A stretch of 64,000 nucleotides of DNA from Thermotogota bacterium (GTDB lineage: Bacteria > Thermotogota > Thermotogae > Petrotogales > Petrotogaceae): assembly GCA_029780115.1 (NCBI GenBank), contig JAKOZG010000004.1, forward strand, positions 1-64,000, in the 5' to 3' direction. The notes beneath the pieces are model-generated. The model had not been told where the DNA came from. It saw nothing but the letters and a program-made list of their open reading frames with translations, and searched no databases. Shown one piece after another: positions 17,369-25,806 of this stretch (positions are counted from its first letter, which is position 1; every line of letters starts with the position of its first letter). Both the position numbers and the translations under genes were made by a program.

Positions 17369-17431
17369 AGGCTGGAGAGATGGAGAAAAGCCTATTTTTA
17401 CCAAAATTTTGGTGAAAATAGGTTTTTTTTT
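17369..17431 (+). promoter_or_regulatory. Candidate GlpP-responsive terminator/antiterminator leader, site 1
   Basis: First hairpin AGGCT (17369-17373)/AGCCT (17389-17393) presents a purine loop GGAGAGATGGAGAAA. Its 3' strand overlaps the 5' arm of an intrinsic terminator, CCTATTTTTACC (17391-17402) with GGTGAAAATAGG (17411-17422), followed by nine Ts. The two structures are mutually exclusive. GlpP of Bacillus is known to act by binding leader RNA to prevent termination, and a glpP gene lies 10 kb downstream. A second site with the same loop is at 24271. Confidence 0.7.
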
Positions 17432-17482
17432 GCTACAAGTATTTTTAGTTGTATTACCTAAATATCTTTAGGAGGTGGCGTT

Positions 17483-18799
17483 ATGAAACGTTTTGTGATG
17501 TTGTTGGTATCTGTTTTGTTACTTGCTGGGTTAACTTTTTCTGTAACAACGATTGAATTTTGGCATGCTATGAGTGGCCAGAGAGTTCCTTTAATAGAGG
17601 ACATGGTTAAGGATTTTGAAGAGCTTCATCCGGATATTAAAGTAAATATCCAATTCACTGGAAGCTATCCTGAAACAATTAGCAAACTTATTGCTGCTGT
17701 TCAATCGAAAAACGCACCACATGTCGTTCAAATCTATGAGATAGGTACGAGAATAATGATTGATAGTGGTGTTATCATTCCTGCACAAGAAATGTTAGAT
17801 AAAGATCCATCTTTTGATATAGGAGTCTTGCTTGATCCTATTGTAAATTACTACACAGTGGATGGAAAATTATACTCGATGCCTTTTAATTCCTCGACTG
17901 CTTTGTTATATTACAACAAAACACTTTTCAAAGAAGCTGGCCTTGACCCAAACAAACCTCCAAAAACTTACGATGAATTTCTAGAGTATTGTAGAATTCT
18001 TACTAAGAAAGATTCTAGTGGAAAAACAGTTCAATACGGATTTACTTGGCCAACTCATGCTTGGGTATTCGAACAAATGTTAGCAGTAGCAGATGCTCCT
18101 TTTGTAAACAACAACAATGGAAGAACAGGAAGAGCTACAGAAGCTGTTTTCAATAATGAAGCCGGTATTAAAATATTTAAACTTCTCGATCAATTAAATA
18201 AAGAAGGTTTAATAATCAATACAACTCATGAAGATTGGTCAGCTGCCAGACAAAACTTTATCTCTGGTAAAGCTGCTATGTTAATAACCTCTACATCTGA
18301 TGTACAATTATTTGAAGAGGGTTTAAAAAGCAACAATTATGAACTTGGGACTGCTTTCTTGCCTGTACCCGATGTATCAATAAGTGGTGGTCCGGTAGTT
18401 GGAGGAGCAAGTCTTTGGTTAATAAAAGGTCATCCAGATAATGAAATACAAGCTGCTTGGGAATTAATGAAATTTATAAATAATGAAGAACAACAAATTA
18501 AGTGGCATAAGGGAACTGGATATTATCCAGTAAGAAAAGATGCTGTTGAAACTTTACATTATGAACTATTCTATGCAGAAAATCCTAATTATTTTACTTC
18601 TTTATTGCAATTATTACTAGCGAAAAGAAATTACAATACAGCAGGAGCGGTTATAGGAGTATTCCAAGAAGCTCGTGAAATTATAGAAAACGCTTATGAT
18701 AAAATGGTTGCTGGCCAGATGACTCCTGAAAAAGCTTTAGAATGGGCAGAAAATGAAGTGACTAAATTAATAAAAGATTACAACAAATTTTATCAATAG
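17483..18799 (+). CDS. ABC transporter glycerol-3-phosphate-type binding protein (UgpB-like)
   Basis: 438-residue exported binding protein with a 20-residue signal peptide. The mature N-terminus TIEFWHAMSGQRVPLIEDMVKDFE and the HVVQIYEIGTRIMIDSGVI block closely recall UgpB of E. coli. Thus it probably captures sn-glycerol 3-phosphate or glycerophosphodiesters outside the cytoplasmic membrane. Two permease genes follow, then a glycerophosphodiesterase gene. The ATG has GGAGGTGG upstream. Expression is probably set by the attenuator in its leader. Other CUT1 substrates cannot be excluded from sequence alone. Confidence 0.8.
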   Translation: MKRFVMLLVSVLLLAGLTFSVTTIEFWHAMSGQRVPLIEDMVKDFEELHPDIKVNIQFTGSYPETISKLIAAVQSKNAPHVVQIYEIGTRIMIDSGVIIPAQEMLDKDPSFDIGVLLDPIVNYYTVDGKLYSMPFNSSTALLYYNKTLFKEAGLDPNKPPKTYDEFLEYCRILTKKDSSGKTVQYGFTWPTHAWVFEQMLAVADAPFVNNNNGRTGRATEAVFNNEAGIKIFKLLDQLNKEGLIINTTHEDWSAARQNFISGKAAMLITSTSDVQLFEEGLKSNNYELGTAFLPVPDVSISGGPVVGGASLWLIKGHPDNEIQAAWELMKFINNEEQQIKWHKGTGYYPVRKDAVETLHYELFYAENPNYFTSLLQLLLAKRNYNTAGAVIGVFQEAREIIENAYDKMVAGQMTPEKALEWAENEVTKLIKDYNKFYQ

Positions 18800-18855
18800 A
18801 AATTAGTTACGAAAAACAAGAACCAAGATTTCAAAATAAGTAGATGAATTATTTT

Positions 18856-18882
18856 CCAGGGAAGAAGACTTTTCTTCCCTGG
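18856..18882. terminator. Stem-loop between ugpB-like and ugpA-like genes
   Basis: Perfect 11-bp arms CCAGGGAAGAA (18856-18866) and TTCTTCCCTGG (18872-18882), 5-nt loop, then ATTTT. It falls between binding-protein and permease genes, which also argues against the longer permease start at 18844. Confidence 0.75.
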
Positions 18883-18903
18883 ATTTTAGAAGGAGTGAAA
18901 GAA

Positions 18904-19776
18904 ATGAAATGGGGAAAATATACTCCATACATATTGTTAATACCTACTTTAGTAATAATTATTCTTTTCATTTATTGGCCCGCTGTTTCCTCTTTTATGT
19001 TAAGTTTCTACAAAGTCTCCCCCTTTGGGGATATAAAGATATTTGTAGGATTTGACAATTTTTTAAATTTATTTAAAAGTAAGACGTATTTAAATGCAAT
19101 AAAAGTTACAGTAATATATATTCTTGTTACAGTTTTTAGCGTAATTTTTTTGGGGTATCTCATTGCATTACTATTGGATAATAAAGTTTTTGGAGTCAAA
19201 TTTTATCGAACATTAATTTTTACTCCTTACGCAATTTCTTTTACAATTGCGGGAGCTCTATGGACATTCATGTTAAACCCAGTAGCTGGTCATATTAACT
19301 ATTTTCTCAATCGGTTTTTTGGTATAAGTGCAAATTGGCTTACCAGTCAACCATTTGCCTTAATTTCTGTAATGGTTACTAGTATTTGGAAAATGCTTCC
19401 TTTTTCCATTATATTTTATCTTGCAGGTCTTCAATCAATACCTGAAGAAGTTATAGAAAGTTCAATAATTGATGGAGCGAACAATTGGCAAAGAATTTGG
19501 AAGATAAAATTTCCTATTCTTTCGCCAACGACATTTTATTTAATTATCATGGAAATAACACATGCTATGTTTGATTCCTTTGGAATTATTGATATAATGA
19601 CAAGAGGCGGTCCTGTGGAATCTACTACTACTATGATTTATAGATTATATCTAGATTCTTTTTATTTTCAGAAGACAGGAGAAGCAGCTGCCCAAAGTGT
19701 TATTTTGTTTATAATAATGTGCTTTATTACTTTTTTCTATTTTAAGTTTGGCGAAAAATCGGTACATTACCAGTAA
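18904..19776 (+). CDS. ABC transporter permease, UgpA/MalF-like
   Basis: 290 residues with six predicted membrane helices and an EAA loop PEEVIESSIIDGANNWQRIWKIKFPIL. The start ATG at 18904 follows AAGGAGTG; a longer frame would run through the intergenic stem-loop. First of two permeases that form the channel of the glycerol-phosphate-type importer. Confidence 0.88.
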   Translation: MKWGKYTPYILLIPTLVIIILFIYWPAVSSFMLSFYKVSPFGDIKIFVGFDNFLNLFKSKTYLNAIKVTVIYILVTVFSVIFLGYLIALLLDNKVFGVKFYRTLIFTPYAISFTIAGALWTFMLNPVAGHINYFLNRFFGISANWLTSQPFALISVMVTSIWKMLPFSIIFYLAGLQSIPEEVIESSIIDGANNWQRIWKIKFPILSPTTFYLIIMEITHAMFDSFGIIDIMTRGGPVESTTTMIYRLYLDSFYFQKTGEAAAQSVILFIIMCFITFFYFKFGEKSVHYQ

Positions 19777-19786
19777 GGGGTGAAAG

Positions 19787-20626
19787 ATGATGAAAATGTC
19801 TTCAAAGAAAAAAATAAATTATTTTTTAATAGAAGTAGGTTTAATAATTTTTTCTTTAATTATGTTTTTACCATTTCTACTTGCTATTTCGATGAGTTTT
19901 ATGAGTGAGGTGGAAGTCTTTTCTTATCCTCCCAAGTTTTTCCCCTCTCAAATTAATTTTAAAAATTACAAAGAAGCGCTTAATATAATGAATTTGGGAA
20001 GGATGCTTTTAAATTCATTTATAGTAGCTTGTTGTACTACGTTAGGAAAAATAATAACCGGAACATTAGGCGCATTCGCTTTTTCTTCTTTTAATTTTAA
20101 AGGTAAAAATGTTACTTTTTTTGCTTTATTCATAACCTTATTTTTGCCTGCAGAAACGGTAATGATTCTACCTTTATTTATGATTATGTCAAAATTTGGA
20201 TGGGTCAACACATATTGGGCGTTGATTATCCCATTTACAGCGTCAGCAACTAACACATTTTTATTTAGGCAACATTTTATGTCTATCCCAAAAGAACTAG
20301 AAGATGCAGCGAAGATTGATGGAGCTACTCCTATGCAATATTTTAGAAAGATTTTAATTCCTTTATCAGGTCCAATGATTGCAGGAGCCTCAATAATAAA
20401 TTTTGTTTATGCCTGGAATATGTACTTATGGCCATTGATAGTCACAATGGATAATAAGATGAAAACTGTCCAAATTGGTGTAAAAATGTTAATAGCAACA
20501 GATAGTACAAACAATTGGGGAATAATTATGGCGGGAACTTTAATGGCTGCTTTACCTACTTTAATTTTATTTTTTGCACTTCAGGATTTGTTTGTTAAGA
20601 GTCTAGTAACTAGCGGATTGAAGTGA
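19787..20626 (+). CDS. ABC transporter permease, UgpE/MalG-like
   Basis: 279 residues, six membrane segments, EAA loop PKELEDAAKIDGATPMQYFRKILIPL. Starts at ATG or the next ATG, both served by AAGGGGTG. It lies 10 nt after its partner permease. Completes the UgpBAE-like importer together with the ATPase at 16010. Confidence 0.9.
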   Translation: MMKMSSKKKINYFLIEVGLIIFSLIMFLPFLLAISMSFMSEVEVFSYPPKFFPSQINFKNYKEALNIMNLGRMLLNSFIVACCTTLGKIITGTLGAFAFSSFNFKGKNVTFFALFITLFLPAETVMILPLFMIMSKFGWVNTYWALIIPFTASATNTFLFRQHFMSIPKELEDAAKIDGATPMQYFRKILIPLSGPMIAGASIINFVYAWNMYLWPLIVTMDNKMKTVQIGVKMLIATDSTNNWGIIMAGTLMAALPTLILFFALQDLFVKSLVTSGLK

Positions 20627-20827
20627 TGATTAGCTATTCATTATCTCTACTTAATTTAGAATATAAGTTAATTAGAAATTTTAAGGTTTTTTACTTATAT
20701 TTTACTTATAATAGTAATAATTATTTTTATAGAAACACGGTTTAAAGGATATTTGACTGTCTATTAAATAGCTTTTTAGAAGATAATATCAACTTTGCAA
20801 CATTTTTTAGACCTTAAATTTTTATAG

Positions 20828-21031
20828 TCACTTTAAAAAAGGAAGATTCTCAATAAATAAAGTTTTGGATTTATAAGGTGACAATGCTTTTCCTTCTATT
20901 TTTTTGGTGTAGATACTGAAATATGTAAAAAAATTAGCAATTAATAAGAATTGAAGAAAGGAGGAATTTTTTAAAAAAACTAAATTTGTAATATCTATAA
21001 AATGTACTTTTTAGAATTTCTAAAGTGAGTA
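20828..21031 (+). repeat. 205-bp leader repeat, copy 3 (diverged)
   Basis: In gene orientation it ends with TTTAGAATTTCTAAAGTGAGTA, the reverse complement of the proximal end of copies 1 and 2, and shares the GGAGGAATTTTTT box and the GGTGT/ATACT version of the central hairpin. Its distal end (CACTTTAAAAAAGG near 20831) is degraded. The proximal end is 28 nt before the phosphodiesterase start codon. Confidence 0.65.
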
Positions 21032-21059
21032 TTTAGCTCGTTATAAGGAGGAACGATTA

Positions 21060-21761
21060 ATGCATGATTTTTTGGTGTTAGGTCATAGAGGATATAGTGC
21101 AAAATATGTAGAGAACACTATTGAAGCTTTTCAAAAGGCGTTAGAATTTGGAGCAGATGGTATCGAATATGATTCAAGATTAACTAAAGATGGAGTCCCT
21201 GTAGTATTACATGACGAAGAAATAAACGGAATAAAATTAAGTTCCCTTGACTACAAACAGCTTAGAACAATCAAATTTCCAAATGGTCAACCTGTGCCGA
21301 CCGTAGAAGAAACAATAAGATCATTAGATGAAAAAGCATTTTTGAATTTAGAAGTAAAAGAAGTTGAAGCTGCTATTCCTTCATATGAAATAACAAAAGA
21401 ATTAGGAGCATTGGATAGAACTTTATTTTCTTCATTCAAAGTGGATGCTCTTAGAAAAATAAGAGAAAAAGATAAAGATGTGAAGATCGGGTTACTTGTT
21501 AAATATGAGACATTATATAACCTTTCAAGATTGCATAAGGAACTTGATTTCTATTCTCTAAATTTGTGGATTGATGCTATAAAGGAAAATAAAGAGGAAT
21601 CAAAAAAGTTATTAAAAAAATGGTGCAATAAAGGCTTAAAGATATACTTATGGACTCTAAACGATCCTCAAGATTTATATGATTTTGAAGGTTTTTACGA
21701 TGGTGTAATAACTGATGAAGTAGAATTAATTGTAAATGAAAGAAATAAAATAAGATATTAA
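21060..21761 (+). CDS. Glycerophosphodiester phosphodiesterase
   Basis: 233 residues, cytoplasmic (no signal peptide), the size of UgpQ. GDPD signature HRGYSAKYVENTIEAF at residues 9-24 holds the catalytic His, and EYDSRLTKDGVPVVLHDE (39-56) holds the metal ligands Glu/Asp and the second catalytic His; LEVK gives a further Glu. It hydrolyses imported glycerophosphodiesters to sn-glycerol 3-phosphate and an alcohol. ATG behind AAGGAGGA. It is separated from the transporter genes by repeat copy 3, which may provide its own promoter. Confidence 0.93.
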   Translation: MHDFLVLGHRGYSAKYVENTIEAFQKALEFGADGIEYDSRLTKDGVPVVLHDEEINGIKLSSLDYKQLRTIKFPNGQPVPTVEETIRSLDEKAFLNLEVKEVEAAIPSYEITKELGALDRTLFSSFKVDALRKIREKDKDVKIGLLVKYETLYNLSRLHKELDFYSLNLWIDAIKENKEESKKLLKKWCNKGLKIYLWTLNDPQDLYDFEGFYDGVITDEVELIVNERNKIRY

Positions 21762-21892
21762 CAATATTTTTGAGTAATAATATGTTAAAGGATCTTGAGA
21801 ATTAATTGTATTGTTTGTAAAGGTTTATTGATTTAGTTAGCTTTGTTTACTTGTAAAAAGTCTCATTTAACTACAAAAGGCGCTCAAACAAT

Positions 21893-21921
21893 TTGACTTT
21901 GTCAAAAAGGAAATATAAAAT
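21893..21921 (+). promoter_or_regulatory. Promoter of the lipase-like membrane hydrolase gene
   Basis: TTGACT (21893-21898), 17-nt spacer, TAAAAT (21916-21921), the same hexamers and spacing as at 17283-17311. Transcript start near 21928. Confidence 0.6.
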
Positions 21922-21940
21922 AATAATGAGTTAAAAGATT

Positions 21941-21992
21941 GGAGATAGATAGAAAGCCTATAATATCCATCGTAATTAGAGGTAAGAGGCTT
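21941..21992 (+). promoter_or_regulatory. Possible third GlpP-type leader site (weak)
   Basis: GGAGATAGATAGAAA (21941-21955) resembles the loop of the two strong candidate GlpP sites and lies about 13 nt into the predicted transcript. AAGCCT (21954-21959) can pair with AGGCTT (21987-21992), but there is no convincing flanking stem and only a poor T-run. Confidence 0.35.
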
Positions 21993-22058
21993 AATTTGTT
22001 GGTATTTAATATTTTTACAATTCAAAAGGGGCGACAAACTCAAAGGGAGGTTTTATTA

Positions 22059-24107
22059 ATGAAAAAAGAGGGGAAACTCATTTTATTGTCCATTATTCTG
22101 ATTTTTATAGGTAGCATTCTTGCTCATATGTTTAACACCTCTTTTTATTCGGTTGAGGTGAAAAGAATAAATTTTGAAACAGAAACAGGAATGTTATCAG
22201 GTCTCTTGTATTTACCAAAGGGAGCAGGTCCAGATGATCCAAGGCCGACAATCATAACCACGCATGGTTATTTAAATTCAGCAGAAATGCAAGATGCCTC
22301 AGCAATAGAAATGTCAAGAAGAGGTTATGTTGTTCTTGCGCTAGATATGTACGATCATGGTCACTCTATAAATAAAACTAATTATGAACCTTCCAAATCC
22401 TTTTTCTCTTTTTGGCCTACTGCTATATATGATGCTGTTCAATATATGTACGAACAAGATTACGTTCTAAAAGACTCAGAAGGTAACGGGATCATTGCTG
22501 TTGCAGGTCATTCAATGGGCGGATTTTCTTCTACTGTGGCGATGGTAAAGGATGAACAAGACTTTATGAAAACAGGTATAAGAAAGATACTTGCTGGATT
22601 AACTATGGGATCTGATTATTCTTGGTCTAGTTATTTAGGAATAAATTCTAATGTAGCCTTTGGGGCTTACGGGCCTCGAACAGTTGGAATGATAGCTGCA
22701 CATTATGACGAATTTTTCTTTGATTCAGAAGCTTCAAGGACTGGTAAAACAGTTGTTTTTAAAGATTATATAAACAAACTGGAAGGAAGAGCTTTTTTAG
22801 GTAATCCTGAGAACCCAATTGAAGGATTAATGTATACTTTAGAAAATGGGGGGAGAAGGGTAATTTATGAACCATGGGAAATCCACCCGTGGAATCACTT
22901 TTCATTTGAAACGACAAGATATCAAATCACTTTTTATACAGAAGCATTTAAAGACTACATCTCTCCAAATCAAGGAAACGTAGGATTAGGTCCAGAAAAT
23001 CAAAGATGGATGCTGAAAGAATATTCTGAATTTCTAGCATTAATTGGTTTCTTTTTACTTTTCGTACCTTTAATTATGGCTCTTATGAAATTACCTGTTT
23101 TTTCAAAAGCCAAAACTCCTTCAGACTTGGTTGTTAAAGCACCTAAAAATAAGGTAACAAAAACCGTTTACTGGATTGTCTTTATCTTAGGTGCCGCATT
23201 TCCTGCACTCTTTTTTCCAACTTTGATGGACAAAAGAGAATCAGGTATGACCATTTTAAAAATATTATCGTTAATTACTTTTGCTTTGTCTATTATTGTA
23301 GGTATTGCTCTTTACTCAAAAGCAAAAGAAAAAGAAGCGAAGTCAAAAAAGACTATTATAAATGGCACAATTTTTATCTCATTGGCTAGCATACTCCTTT
23401 TCTTATCTGTCTTTTTTGGAAACAAGATGTTTGTATTAAGTAGTTATTTTAATCAACCTACTACGAATCAAATCGTATACTGGGCACTTATAGTTTCTGA
23501 AGTTATTCTCATTTTAACTTTAATTATGTATTATCTAAATAAAAGATATTCAGACATTTCACCACGGCAATACGGCTTTGTAACTAATTGGAAATCTATA
23601 ATTTCCTCACTATTGGTAGTAATCGTTGCGGTAGTAATAGGCTATGCAATATTATACCTAATTGATGCACTATTTAAAACCGATTTCAGAATTTGGACTT
23701 GGGCAGTAAAAACCTTTGAAGCATCTCATTTAATAGCCGCTTTAAAATACTCGCCTTTCTTTTTCTTGTTCTATTACTTAATCGGTATTTCTGTAAATGC
23801 AAATACTCGGTTCATGAAAAAATTCAGAGGATATTTATTTGCGTGCATTTCAGTTGTTGGAGGACTTGTGGTGTTTTTGTTACTTCAATATGGGCTCTTA
23901 TTCTTTAGAGGTAAGGCCCTCTGTCCATCTCAAGCTTTGAATCCAATATTGCTTTTTGCTTTGATACCATCGTTGATTGTAGCAACCTTCTATACGAAAA
24001 GTCTATACGAAAAAACTGGAAATGTTTATACTGCAGCCTTTTTGAATACAATATTGATGACAATAATATTGGCTGCTAACACAACTACATACCATGGCTT
24101 ATTATAA
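22059..24107 (+). CDS. Alpha/beta hydrolase with C-terminal multi-pass membrane domain
   Basis: 682 residues. I start at the ATG at 22059 behind GGGAGG; the longer frame runs through the leader. A hydrophobic anchor (residues 6-28) is followed by an alpha/beta hydrolase domain (about 35-310) with THGYLNSAEMQD near the oxyanion site, nucleophile elbow GHSMGGF, and a late His in IHPWNHFSF. From about 330 to the end there are roughly nine membrane helices. The hydrolase domain should face outside if the anchor is N-in. Next to glycerophosphodiesterase and G3P genes, a lipase or phospholipase role is plausible; this is inference. I do not know a characterised protein with this layout. Confidence 0.75.
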   Translation: MKKEGKLILLSIILIFIGSILAHMFNTSFYSVEVKRINFETETGMLSGLLYLPKGAGPDDPRPTIITTHGYLNSAEMQDASAIEMSRRGYVVLALDMYDHGHSINKTNYEPSKSFFSFWPTAIYDAVQYMYEQDYVLKDSEGNGIIAVAGHSMGGFSSTVAMVKDEQDFMKTGIRKILAGLTMGSDYSWSSYLGINSNVAFGAYGPRTVGMIAAHYDEFFFDSEASRTGKTVVFKDYINKLEGRAFLGNPENPIEGLMYTLENGGRRVIYEPWEIHPWNHFSFETTRYQITFYTEAFKDYISPNQGNVGLGPENQRWMLKEYSEFLALIGFFLLFVPLIMALMKLPVFSKAKTPSDLVVKAPKNKVTKTVYWIVFILGAAFPALFFPTLMDKRESGMTILKILSLITFALSIIVGIALYSKAKEKEAKSKKTIINGTIFISLASILLFLSVFFGNKMFVLSSYFNQPTTNQIVYWALIVSEVILILTLIMYYLNKRYSDISPRQYGFVTNWKSIISSLLVVIVAVVIGYAILYLIDALFKTDFRIWTWAVKTFEASHLIAALKYSPFFFLFYYLIGISVNANTRFMKKFRGYLFACISVVGGLVVFLLLQYGLLFFRGKALCPSQALNPILLFALIPSLIVATFYTKSLYEKTGNVYTAAFLNTILMTIILAANTTTYHGLL

Positions 24108-24270
24108 AAAAATACATGTAAGAATCCAAGCTCAAAACTGAATGGTTACTTTTTTCACAAATAAAATCTTGATACTAAATACTCTGAAATGAAGGTCGGT
24201 ATTTTTAAAAATAAGCAAGTTTGTGATAAAATAAAAGATTAGAAATTAATAAATTATAAAATAAATATTT

Positions 24271-24344
24271 GATATGGTGGAGATAAGAGAGAAAACCATA
24301 TCCAACTTAGGATAATTCCTAAGATTCTGGATATGGTTTTTTTT
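24271..24344 (+). promoter_or_regulatory. Candidate GlpP-responsive terminator/antiterminator leader, site 2
   Basis: Hairpin GATATGGT (24271-24278)/ACCATATC (24295-24302), 8 bp, with loop GGAGATAAGAGAGAAA. The 3' strand ACCATATCC also pairs with GGATATGGT (24329-24337), and inside that a second stem CTTAGGA/TCCTAAG (24306-24312/24317-24323); eight Ts follow, giving a textbook terminator. It lies directly upstream of the GlpA-type dehydrogenase operon, which ends with glpP. A TAAAAT -10 with a poor -35 is at 24227-24232. Confidence 0.75.
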
Positions 24345-24375
24345 ATTAATCTCTAAAGTTAGGAGGTTGAGAATT

Positions 24376-25806
24376 TTGATAGCAGTAATTGGAGGAGGTA
24401 TAGTTGGTTCTTTAATAGCCAGAGAACTTAACAAATATGAAAAAGATGTATATTTATTTGAAGCAAAGAATAGCATTGGAATAGGAGTCACAAAAGGAAA
24501 TTCAGGAATAATTCACGGCGGTTATGATGATCCTCCTGGTACTTTACGTGCCAAATTATGTCATATGGGTAATAAACTTTACGAAGAAATATCAAAAGAG
24601 TTATCGATAGAAGTATTAAGAGTGGGTTCGCATGTTGTTGCTTTCAATGAAGAAGAACTTAAAATAATAGATGAAATTGAAGAAAATGCCATAAAAAACA
24701 ACATGAAGGAATACAAAATTTTAGATAAAAAAGACGTATTAGATATGGAACCTCTTTTAAATAAAGACGTTTTGAAATCTTTTTATTGTCCAATTGCAGG
24801 TGTAACAGAACCTTGGGAGGTTGCCATGCAAGCGGCAAAATCCATAGAAATTAATGGTGGAAAAGTATTTAAAAATAAAAAGCTTGTTGGAGTGAATAAA
24901 AAAAGTGAAAAATATGAATTAATTTTTGAAGATGGTAGTTCATATTTGACAGATTTAGTAATAAATGCCTGCGGGTTATACGCTGACGAAGTTGCTAAAC
25001 TTTTTGGTGATAACTTACCTTTGATCTTTCCAGTTAAAGGAGAATATTTCCTCTTTGGAAAAGATATCAAATATTCAAATTCAATTATTTTTCCAATACC
25101 AACTCCTTTAACGAAAGGATGTTTAGTTGTTCCAACAGTTGATGGAGGTTTTTTAGCAGGTCCTAATGCTCAAGAGGTAAAATCTAAGAAAGATTTTTCT
25201 ACAACTACCGAAGGGCTTTCAGAAGTTAGAGAAAGATCTTTAAAATTAATACCTTCTTTAGACTTTTCTAGAAATGTAGTAAAAGTTTTTGCAGGATTAA
25301 GACCTGAAACTAAAATAAAAGATTTTCATATAGACGTAGGGGAACGTGGGAACGTTATACATGTTTCTGGTATTCGCTCTCCTGGCTTGACTGCTGCACC
25401 TGCAATTGCAAAATATGTTGTTGAATATTTAATAGCTGAGAAAATGCATATAAATCTAAAGAAAAGGAAAGACTACACAAGTTACATAGAAAAGATGCCA
25501 CATTTAGTCGAAACAGATTTAGTTTACTGGGAAAGAGCGATTAATGAAGATCCAGAAGCCGGGGAAATGATATGTTTTTGCAATGAAGTTACAAAAAAAG
25601 AAATTAAAGAAGCTATAAGAAGTGGCGCCAGAACAATCGATGACATAAAATTTTCAACTAGAGCTTCATTTGGAGAATGTCAAGGAAGTTTTTGTACATC
25701 AAAAATTTTAAAAATAATTTCTGAAGAAACACATTTATCTCCTACAGAAATCAAACAAAACGAAGAAGGATCTTGGATAATTGCATCAGAGGTGAGGACA
25801 ATATGA
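24376..25806 (+). CDS. GlpA-type FAD-dependent glycerol-3-phosphate dehydrogenase with [2Fe-2S] domain
   Basis: 476 residues. The start is TTG at 24376, nine nt after AGGAGG; an earlier TTG overlaps that ribosome site. FAD-binding Rossmann motif VIGGGIVGS opens the protein; a DAO-type core runs to about 375. The C-terminal BFD-like domain has CFC (as ICFCNEV) and CQGSFC for a [2Fe-2S] cluster. It oxidises sn-glycerol 3-phosphate to dihydroxyacetone phosphate. The next two genes overlap or nearly overlap and probably encode electron-transfer subunits, as in other Thermotogota. Controlled by the attenuator just upstream. Confidence 0.85.
   Translation: MIAVIGGGIVGSLIARELNKYEKDVYLFEAKNSIGIGVTKGNSGIIHGGYDDPPGTLRAKLCHMGNKLYEEISKELSIEVLRVGSHVVAFNEEELKIIDEIEENAIKNNMKEYKILDKKDVLDMEPLLNKDVLKSFYCPIAGVTEPWEVAMQAAKSIEINGGKVFKNKKLVGVNKKSEKYELIFEDGSSYLTDLVINACGLYADEVAKLFGDNLPLIFPVKGEYFLFGKDIKYSNSIIFPIPTPLTKGCLVVPTVDGGFLAGPNAQEVKSKKDFSTTTEGLSEVRERSLKLIPSLDFSRNVVKVFAGLRPETKIKDFHIDVGERGNVIHVSGIRSPGLTAAPAIAKYVVEYLIAEKMHINLKKRKDYTSYIEKMPHLVETDLVYWERAINEDPEAGEMICFCNEVTKKEIKEAIRSGARTIDDIKFSTRASFGECQGSFCTSKILKIISEETHLSPTEIKQNEEGSWIIASEVRTI

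Larger units (their letters stand above)
17021..17482. other. Intergenic region and leader before ugpB-like gene
   Basis: Contains a promoter (17283-17311) and the attenuator described separately (17369-17431). No ORF is credible. A TTGACA also occurs near 17225 without a good -10 partner. Confidence 0.5.

Noticed and set aside
17369-17431. Known riboswitch (glycine, preQ1, fluoride) or BglG-type RAT site
   Set aside because: Too small and lacking the conserved cores of those classes; RAT sites have a different sequence and two asymmetric loops.
18844-18903. Longer N-terminus of the UgpA-like permease
   Set aside because: It would translate the intergenic stem-loop; the ATG at 18904 has a proper ribosome site and directly precedes the first membrane helix.
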